7,737 nucleotides of DNA from Verrucomicrobiota bacterium (GTDB lineage: Bacteria > Verrucomicrobiota > Kiritimatiellia > Kiritimatiellales > Tichowtungiaceae). The DNA lies in NCBI GenBank assembly GCA_020853375.1, contig JADYZA010000109.1, positions 1 through 7,737 on the forward strand. Direction: 5' to 3'. Position numbers and translations under genes: made by a program. The notes beneath the pieces are model-generated. The model saw nothing but the letters and a program-made list of their open reading frames with translations, was not told the origin of the DNA and did not search any database. Shown here piece by piece: positions 1 through 3,973 of this stretch; the stretch's first letter is position 1, and every line of letters begins with the position of its first letter.

Positions 1-794
1 TGAGCGAGGCATACAGCGGTAACGGCGTGGAATACACCGGCGATATCGGCATTCCGGATGTCGCCGTGACGGACCATCCGCGCATCACCAACGCGCCGTC
101 GCTCTACACGCTCGGCGTCGCCTATGAAGTCGCTCCGGATCAGGTCGAAGCGTTTCTCGCGGCCAACCGGAAAAAAGTTGAACAGCTGTTCACCGGACAC
201 GGGCCGTGGGAAGGATATAACACCACGCAGAATAAGGTGATTGAGTTCCAGACCACGGCGCATACGCTGGCGCTGATTCTCGGCGGCATCGGCTCTGCCG
301 AGGAAAACATGCAGCGCTATCTGACGTGGCAGGGCGTGACTTCACTCTCCAAGGTGCAGGGCGGCGAGTCTTCCGCGTTTGATTTTCTATCGGAGCGGGT
401 GCAGTGGATATCGTGGAGTCCGCTTGGCGATTCGATGGAAGCGCTGCGCTGGCGCAACGGATTTCGTCTGCGCGCCGACGCCGTGAAAAGCGGCGCGGTG
501 ACGGTTAAACTGCCGAAGAAAATCAGCCTGTCGAACGGCGCACTGCTGATTCGCTACCGCGCGGCCAATCCGGTGAACGCTGTCATTACGCTGACCGGCG
601 GGCCGACGGCGTTTCAGAACGAAATTTCCGCGCGCTTCGATCAAACAGATTCGGAAAAGGAAATCCGGATTCCGATGCCTGCAACGCCGGGACTTGAACG
701 TGTCAGCGAGCTGGTCTTGCGTTTCGGCGACGTGCGCTTGCCGCAACCGGTGGATCTAACGCTTTCCGGAATCGAATTTGTTCCGGCACAGTAA
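1..794 (+). CDS. C-terminal part of a DUF3131/glucoamylase-like protein with a beta-rich tail (5' end outside window)
   Basis: The reading frame is open from position 3 to the TAA at 792-794, giving 263 visible residues, so the true start lies upstream of the window. A GTG at 27 is in frame but has no ribosome binding site, and coding sequence continues to its left. Visible residues 1 to about 115 look alpha-helical. Residues 69-94 carry a W-E-G-x-N...K-x-I-x-x-x-T...L-x-L-I-L-G pattern that resembles the last helices of DUF3131/glucoamylase-like alpha/alpha barrels, where a WYEG loop and a T-x-N...ILEAL helix occur. From about residue 150 the composition changes to alternating hydrophobic beta strands ending in LTLSGIEFVPAQ, which fits a C-terminal carbohydrate-binding-like beta sandwich. 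A role in polysaccharide processing is inferred. The gene converges on ppnP with only 6 bp between stop codons. I am sure it is a real gene, but only moderately sure of the family. Confidence 0.6.
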   Translation, partial: SEAYSGNGVEYTGDIGIPDVAVTDHPRITNAPSLYTLGVAYEVAPDQVEAFLAANRKKVEQLFTGHGPWEGYNTTQNKVIEFQTTAHTLALILGGIGSAEENMQRYLTWQGVTSLSKVQGGESSAFDFLSERVQWISWSPLGDSMEALRWRNGFRLRADAVKSGAVTVKLPKKISLSNGALLIRYRAANPVNAVITLTGGPTAFQNEISARFDQTDSEKEIRIPMPATPGLERVSELVLRFGDVRLPQPVDLTLSGIEFVPAQ

Positions 795-800
795 GTCGAT

Positions 801-1115
801 TTATTTCAGGTAGGAACAGCAGTAGTCGGCCACGACCGGAACCCGGAGTTTGAATTTGCTGTTAGCTGGAACCTGATAGGATTCGCCGGCCTTGAACGTT
901 TTCCAATCGTTGGAACCGGGCAGCAGAACATCCATCTGTCCGCCGAGCATTTCCATGATTTCAGCGGCGTCGGTGCCGAATTCATAGTCGCCCGGCATCA
1001 TGATTCCGAGCGTCTTTTTGGTGCCATCGGCGAACAGCACGGTACGGCTGGTGACCTTGCCGTCAAAATAGACGTTGGCTTTTTTCACGACGGTTATGTT
1101 TTTAAATTCACTCAT
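801..1115 (-). CDS. ppnP: pyrimidine/purine nucleoside phosphorylase PpnP (YaiE/DUF1255 family)
   Basis: The 104-residue product is a small single-domain cupin of the DUF1255/YaiE family. The E. coli member (94 aa) phosphorolyses several purine and pyrimidine nucleosides to free base and ribose-1-phosphate in the cytoplasm. Family landmarks are visible: YFDGKVTSR near residue 16, [13 protein letters not shown] near 36-48, [20 protein letters not shown] near 58-77, and [12 protein letters not shown] near 81-92. The DW pair and the VPANSKF strand match the E. coli protein closely. The ATG at 1115 is preceded by GGAGAAG with a 6-nt spacer, which fixes the start. The extra ten or so residues relative to E. 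coli are at the N-terminus ([12 protein letters not shown]). It is the last gene of a three-gene minus-strand operon, 18 bp after the aldo/keto reductase. A palindromic repeat (901-915) lies inside it, over the codons for the DWK region. Confidence 0.9.
   Translation of the reverse strand: MSEFKNITVVKKANVYFDGKVTSRTVLFADGTKKTLGIMMPGDYEFGTDAAEIMEMLGGQMDVLLPGSNDWKTFKAGESYQVPANSKFKLRVPVVADYCCSYLK
901..915. repeat. Palindrome TTCCAA-tcg-TTGGAA inside ppnP
   Basis: Perfect 6-bp arms around a 3-bp centre. It shares its arms exactly with the palindrome at 1459-1477 and the one at 3782-3798. It lies in coding sequence for the S-N-D-W-K stretch of PpnP. Its function is unknown. Confidence 0.55.
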
Positions 1116-1133
1116 TTAAATCTTCTCCATGGT

Positions 1134-2321
1134 TCAGGATTCGCTCAGTCGCTTTTTCGGTTCGTCGTGAAGCATGGCGTGGGCTTCGCGCAGAATGTCC
1201 GGAATGCGGTCGGCGAACGGACTGTTTTTAAGAAACGGTTTGAGTTCTTCGGCGTTGATGTTGGCGGCGGGCTGTCCGGGGAACCAGTGCCCGGCATTGC
1301 CCATGAGGTTGTAGCGCATTTTTCCGAACGCAATCATGTCGAGCCCCTTGGCGTAGGTCCACAGGCGCAGGATTTCGGGGATGTTAATTTCGCCGGGCGT
1401 GTCGATCTGGCGCGGAAGTCCTTCGTGCCAGTGATGCACCCAGTCGGCGCCGAGCGTTTTTTCCAATGCTTGGAAAATCCGCGCTTCGATTTTTCCAACC
1501 ATCGGAAGTTTTTCTTCCAGACTCTGGACGGCGGTGACGTGTTCGACGAAGTCAGATGGCCGCGAGGCTCCGATGGAGAGCGTGTGAACGTGGGGATCGC
1601 GCAGGCAATAGAGGTCGTTGAACTGCATCGGGGTGAGCGGCGCGCAGAGGTCGATGAGCTTTGTCGACGGCTCGTAGAGTTTTCCGCCTTTATCGACCGG
1701 GCTGATGATGAAAACGCCCATGTCGCGTTTGATGGCGGCGTCGACCGGCGCGCGGTTGATCGGGTGATAGACAAAATACCAGTGAAGGTTCACGTAGTCG
1801 AACAGGCCGGTTTCGATGGCTTTAACGACAAGGTCGGACGGTCCGTGGGTGGAAAAGCCGACATGGCGGCAGCGGCCTTCTTTCTTGATCTGTTCGAGCG
1901 CCGGCATGCATTTGATCGCCTGTTGCAGAGTTTCTTCGTCGTTAACGCCGTGAATGGCGAGCAGGTCAACGTATTCCAGTTTCAGCGCGGCCATGGAGAT
2001 GTTGAAAGCTTCGATGAATTCTGCCGGAGTATTTTTCGGGCCGACCTTGGTTTGCACGATCATTTTGTCGCGGGGAAGGTCGCGTAAAAATTTTCCGAGC
2101 TGGTATTCCGAGGTGCCGTAGCCGCGGGCTGTCTCGATGTGATTGATTCCGAGGTCCAGAGCATAGCGGACGGTGGCTTCGAGGTTTTTCTGGTTGTCCT
2201 CCGTGACCGAGGCGCGGGCGGCTTCGTCGTCCTGCCAGCTTTGCTGGTAGCGCATACCGCCGCTGGTGAGGACGGTCATTTGAAGTTCTGTTTTCCCAAA
2301 ACGTCGTTTCGGCACGCTCAT
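1134..2321 (-). CDS. aldo/keto reductase family oxidoreductase
   Basis: The 395-residue product has an aldo/keto reductase (beta/alpha)8 barrel over about the first 285 residues, plus a C-terminal extension of about 110 residues. The catalytic region reads GINHIETARGYGTSE (about 59-73), QTKVGP (about 90-95) and LLAIHGVND (about 119-127), supplying the expected Tyr, Lys and His. The usual Asp of the tetrad (normally F-D-T-A) is replaced by Glu in IETARGYG. Later barrel motifs include VGFSTHG, DYVNLHWYF, GVFIISPVDKGG and TLSIGASRPSD. The NADPH-binding end resembles other family members. As I recall, homologues in cyanobacteria and PVC bacteria share both the ETARGYG motif and the long tail with GKMRYNLMGNAGHWFPG, so this looks full length. 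The substrate is unknown. Start: ATG at 2321 with GGAGG 7 nt upstream, inside the end of the transporter gene. This arrangement suggests translational coupling. Confidence 0.88.
   Translation of the reverse strand: MSVPKRRFGKTELQMTVLTSGGMRYQQSWQDDEAARASVTEDNQKNLEATVRYALDLGINHIETARGYGTSEYQLGKFLRDLPRDKMIVQTKVGPKNTPAEFIEAFNISMAALKLEYVDLLAIHGVNDEETLQQAIKCMPALEQIKKEGRCRHVGFSTHGPSDLVVKAIETGLFDYVNLHWYFVYHPINRAPVDAAIKRDMGVFIISPVDKGGKLYEPSTKLIDLCAPLTPMQFNDLYCLRDPHVHTLSIGASRPSDFVEHVTAVQSLEEKLPMVGKIEARIFQALEKTLGADWVHHWHEGLPRQIDTPGEINIPEILRLWTYAKGLDMIAFGKMRYNLMGNAGHWFPGQPAANINAEELKPFLKNSPFADRIPDILREAHAMLHDEPKKRLSES
1459..1477. repeat. Palindrome TTTTCCAA-tgc-TTGGAAAA inside the aldo/keto reductase gene
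   Basis: Perfect 8-bp arms around a 3-bp centre, inside the codons for F-Q-A-L-E-K. The core is the same TTCCAA-N3-TTGGAA as at 901 and 3782. An imperfect copy (TTCCAA-cca-TCGGAA, 1493-1507) follows 15 bp later. Confidence 0.6.
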
Positions 2322-2324
2322 GCT

Positions 2325-3260
2325 TTAACCTCCAAAGGCCACGATGATACTCAGGGACACTGCGGAGAGCAATGTGCTGACGACAATGATGTGAGCGGCC
2401 AGCTCTTTGTCGCTGGAAAATATGTCGGCCAGCACGTAGCTGACAACGGCCGTCGGGCAGGCCAGATAGATGAGCAGAATCTGCCGCTCAATGGGCGGAA
2501 GATTCCAGAGCAATGCAAGGCCAAGGCCGATCAGCGGCTGAATAAACACTTTGATTCCCGATGCGGTCAGCGAGTGAAGCAATCCGCGCCCAACGCCCTT
2601 GAACGAAAGCGACGCGCCGATGCTGAGCAGTGCCAGCGCCAGCGCGGAGTCGCCGAGCGCGCCGAGCGAGCGCTGGATGGATGTCGGGAAGCGCAACCCG
2701 TACGCATTGCAAATCAGTCCGGCGGCGCAGGAAAGCAAGATCGGGCTGGTCAGCAGCTGTCTGACAAAAACCCAGACGGCTTGCCGTCGGCTTTGCGCTT
2801 TGTTTTCGCTGTGCATCAGTAGAACGGAGACGGACAGGATATTATAAAAAACGACAGCCGGAGCGAGAGCGACGGTTGCCAGCGCCGCGACTCCTGGCGT
2901 GAGGCTGGAGAGCGAATACAGAATAACCGGCAGGCCGATAAAGGCGTTATTGGAGCGGGCGGATCCTTGCACAAAGGCCCCCATTGAAAGCGGTTTCAAC
3001 CGGAGAATGCGGCCGATGAGGTAGGCGAATATCGCCGAACCGATCGTCGAAAGAATCAGTAGTAAAGAGAGGCGCGCCACATCGCCGGAATTGAAAGAGG
3101 CGTTACTTACCTTGTCCAGTAACAGGGCGGGCAGGGCAACCCAATAGGTCAGCCGGTTTAGGCCTTTGGCTAACTCTTCAGAGAAGAAACCGGTGCGGCA
3201 AAGCAGCTTGCCGAGGGCGATGATTAGGAAAATGGGCATCAAGCTATCGAGTACATACAT
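2325..3260 (-). CDS. AEC-family (auxin efflux carrier-like) membrane transporter
   Basis: The 311-residue product is an integral inner-membrane protein of the AEC family (Mem_trans, distantly bile acid/arsenite-transporter-like), whose bacterial members export or exchange organic anions. About ten hydrophobic segments are visible. They start with SLMPIFLIIALGKLL and LNRLTYWVALPALLLDK, the family's conserved first two helices with the ALPALL motif. They continue through NNAFIGLPVILYSL, the conserved N-x-x-x-x-G-L-P signature of the central crossover region. The repeat ends with LLIYLACPTAVVSYVLADIF, the matching A-C-P-x-x-x-x-S-Y motif of the second half. I chose the ATG at 3260 because it places the usual 8-9 residues before PIFLI. 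A TTG at 3296 would add 12 residues (323 aa). Neither start has a visible Shine-Dalgarno. This is the first gene of the operon with the reductase and ppnP. The substrate cannot be read from sequence. Confidence 0.85.
   Translation of the reverse strand: MYVLDSLMPIFLIIALGKLLCRTGFFSEELAKGLNRLTYWVALPALLLDKVSNASFNSGDVARLSLLLILSTIGSAIFAYLIGRILRLKPLSMGAFVQGSARSNNAFIGLPVILYSLSSLTPGVAALATVALAPAVVFYNILSVSVLLMHSENKAQSRRQAVWVFVRQLLTSPILLSCAAGLICNAYGLRFPTSIQRSLGALGDSALALALLSIGASLSFKGVGRGLLHSLTASGIKVFIQPLIGLGLALLWNLPPIERQILLIYLACPTAVVSYVLADIFSSDKELAAHIIVVSTLLSAVSLSIIVAFGG
2329..2333 (-). promoter_or_regulatory. Ribosome binding site of the aldo/keto reductase, overlapping the end of the transporter gene
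   Basis: On the minus strand GGAGG is followed by TTAAAGC and the ATG at 2321, a 7-nt spacer. The TAA in this spacer (2327-2325) is the transporter's stop codon, so ribosomes finishing the transporter stop on top of the next start. This fixes the reductase start and points to coupled translation. Confidence 0.8.
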
Positions 3261-3321
3261 GGCGGGGAGAGTAAAGAGGCTCGGCGGCTGAAACAAGTTG
3301 AAAGGCGCCGACCCGTTTCAT

Positions 3322-3349
3322 TTGACATCATTCATCTTTTCCGTACAAT
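3322..3349 (+). promoter_or_regulatory. Sigma-70-type promoter of tRNA-Phe
   Basis: A perfect -35 box TTGACA (3322-3327) is followed, after 16 bp, by TACAAT (3344-3349), which matches the -10 consensus at 5 of 6 positions. Transcription would start near 3356, about 14 nt before the mature tRNA. Being so close to consensus suits a stable-RNA gene. Confidence 0.8.
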
Positions 3350-3369
3350 GTGCGCTTCATTTTTACCAA

Positions 3370-3445
3370 GGCGGGATAGCTCAGTTGGTAGAGCAGGGGA
3401 CTGAAAATCCCCGTGTCCTCGGTTCGATTCCGAGTCTCGCCACCA
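3370..3445 (+). tRNA. tRNA-Phe (anticodon GAA)
   Basis: The 76-nt gene folds into a full cloverleaf. The acceptor stem is GGCGGGA pairing with TCTCGCC, with one G-U pair. The D-arm is GCTC-AGTTGGTA-GAGC. The anticodon stem is GGGGA/TCCCC with loop CTGAAAA, which places GAA at the anticodon and so reads Phe codons TTC and TTT. The variable loop is GTGTC, and the T-arm is CTCGG-TTCGATT-CCGAG. The discriminator is A (3442) and CCA is encoded (3443-3445). It is a single-gene unit with its own promoter and a terminator 40 nt downstream. No attachment-site duplication of its 3' end is visible in the window. Confidence 0.97.
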
Positions 3446-3485
3446 CCTCTTCCCTCCTAATCGTTTTTTCGATCTGACTGCGTAA

Positions 3486-3517
3486 AAAAAGCACCCCGCC
3501 GAAGCGAGGTGCTTTTT
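3486..3517. terminator. Bidirectional Rho-independent terminator
   Basis: The hairpin AAAAAGCACC-C-CGC / GCG-A-GGTGCTTTTT has a CGAA tetraloop (3500-3503) and one C-A mismatch. On the plus strand it ends in TTTTT (3513-3517), closing the tRNA-Phe unit. On the minus strand it ends in seven T residues (3490-3484), closing the small gene at 3720-3592. Flanking CCTAATC (3456-3462) and GATTAGG (3520-3526) could form an outer stem. Confidence 0.88.
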
Positions 3518-3525
3518 CAGATTAG

Positions 3526-3589
3526 GAAAATACGGTTTTGCGTATTTTCATGAGGCTTGCCCTGTTGCAGGGCCTCCCGCGAAAGCGGG
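3526..3589 (-). other. Three consecutive hairpins in the 3' untranslated region of the 42-aa gene
   Basis: Downstream of the small gene the minus-strand transcript would fold three perfect stems before the terminator. CCCGC/GCGGG (3589-3585 with 3580-3576) has a TTTC loop and directly follows the stop codon. GCCCTG/CAGGGC (3573-3568 with 3564-3559) has a 3-nt loop. GAAAATACG/CGTATTTTC (3549-3541 with 3534-3526) has a 6-nt loop. None of the three has its own T-run, so they look like RNA structure, possibly protective against exonucleases, rather than terminators. Confidence 0.55.
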
Positions 3590-3591
3590 GG

Positions 3592-3720
3592 TTATTTCAT
3601 CTTCATTTTGCGGCCGACTTTTTTGACCAACTCTTTGCATCGGCGACGCAGCGCCTTGTAGTCGATCTGAAGATCAAGCATCACATCGTAATCATTTGGT
3701 TCAAATCCGAATGGTGTCAT
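3592..3720 (-). CDS. Unrecognised 42-aa protein, small gene with strong ribosome binding site
   Basis: I do not recognise this protein. The minus strand reads ATG (3720) to TAA (3592-3594). The N-terminal half begins MTPFGFEPNDYDVMLDLQID and is acidic, aromatic and proline-containing. The C-terminal half (Y21-K42) is strongly basic, with RRRCKELVKK and a GRKMKMK tail, could form an amphipathic helix and contains one Cys. It has no signal peptide or membrane segment. Reality is supported by AAGGAGG 7 nt before the ATG, by an upstream promoter-like pair (3842-3815), and by a strong terminator in the right orientation (3517-3484). It therefore forms its own transcription unit, converging on tRNA-Phe. 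The tail could contact nucleic acid, but that is inference from charge alone. It is not a leader peptide for a downstream gene, since the terminator precedes the transporter operon. Confidence 0.7.
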   Translation of the reverse strand: MTPFGFEPNDYDVMLDLQIDYKALRRRCKELVKKVGRKMKMK

Positions 3721-3727
3721 CTTGATT

Positions 3728-3734
3728 CCTCCTT
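3728..3734 (-). promoter_or_regulatory. Shine-Dalgarno of the 42-aa gene
   Basis: AAGGAGG on the minus strand, 7 nt before the ATG at 3720. It is the strongest ribosome binding site in the window and the main evidence that this short frame is translated. Confidence 0.8.
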
Positions 3735-3747
3735 TCTTTTTCTAATT

Positions 3748-3770
3748 GGAAGGCGCCTTTTGGGCCTTCC
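3748..3770 (-). other. Leader hairpin just upstream of the 42-aa gene's ribosome binding site
   Basis: GGAAGGC (3770-3764, minus strand) pairs perfectly with GCCTTCC (3754-3748), and the loop can add CC/GG pairs around AAAA. It ends about 11 nt before the Shine-Dalgarno and has no T-run, so it is leader structure rather than a terminator. Confidence 0.5.
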
Positions 3771-3781
3771 CGGATTTTGCC

Positions 3782-3798
3782 TTTCCAACCCTTGGAAA
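3782..3798. repeat. Intergenic palindrome TTTCCAA-ccc-TTGGAAA in the leader of the 42-aa gene
   Basis: Perfect 7-bp arms around a 3-bp centre, with the same core as the copies at 901 and 1459. It lies just downstream of the predicted transcription start of the small gene. It could act as a protein-binding operator or fold in the RNA leader. Confidence 0.6.
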
Positions 3799-3814
3799 AG
3801 TAAATCGTGCTGCC

Positions 3815-3842
3815 TTTTTACTCTTCCTTGGGCTGATGTCAA
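3815..3842 (-). promoter_or_regulatory. Candidate sigma-70-type promoter of the 42-aa gene
   Basis: On the minus strand a perfect TTGACA (3842-3837) is followed, after 16 bp, by TAAAAA (3820-3815), a 4-of-6 match to the -10 box. Transcription would begin near 3808, giving a leader of about 88 nt. The -35 context TTGACATCA is the same nine bases as in the tRNA-Phe promoter. Confidence 0.5.
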
Positions 3843-3973
3843 CAGATCAAATGTTAGAAAATGGTTAACTATTGCGAAAACAAAAACATCCGTTGCGGTA
3901 TTTCGCAGAAACAGGACGGAAATCATCTGGTATATTTATGCGATGCCCCGCCATCAGAAAGTCGGCGGTGAGG

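Noticed and set aside
1167..2087. A 306-codon open frame antisense to the aldo/keto reductase
   Set aside because: It mirrors the codon pattern of a well-supported gene, has no ribosome binding site and no recognisable domain.
2139..2822. A 227-codon plus-strand frame opposite the transporter gene
   Set aside because: It is rich in Gln, Arg and Asp and is the complement of membrane-protein codons. The transporter on the minus strand has conserved family motifs.
3420..3445. Phage or island attachment site at the 3' end of tRNA-Phe
   Set aside because: No second copy of the tRNA 3' end and no integrase or mobility gene is present in the window.
3592..3808. Possible housekeeping RNA (tmRNA, 6S, SRP RNA or RNase P RNA) instead of a small mRNA
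   Set aside because: No tmRNA tag or tRNA-like ends, no SRP GGAAG/AGCA core, and no RNase P conserved blocks are visible. The strong Shine-Dalgarno and intact frame favour an mRNA.
3946..3970. CCGCC/GGCGG hairpin just after the receptor stop codon as a terminator
   Set aside because: The stem is only five base pairs with an 11-nt loop and is followed by GGCATCGCATAAA, with no T-run.
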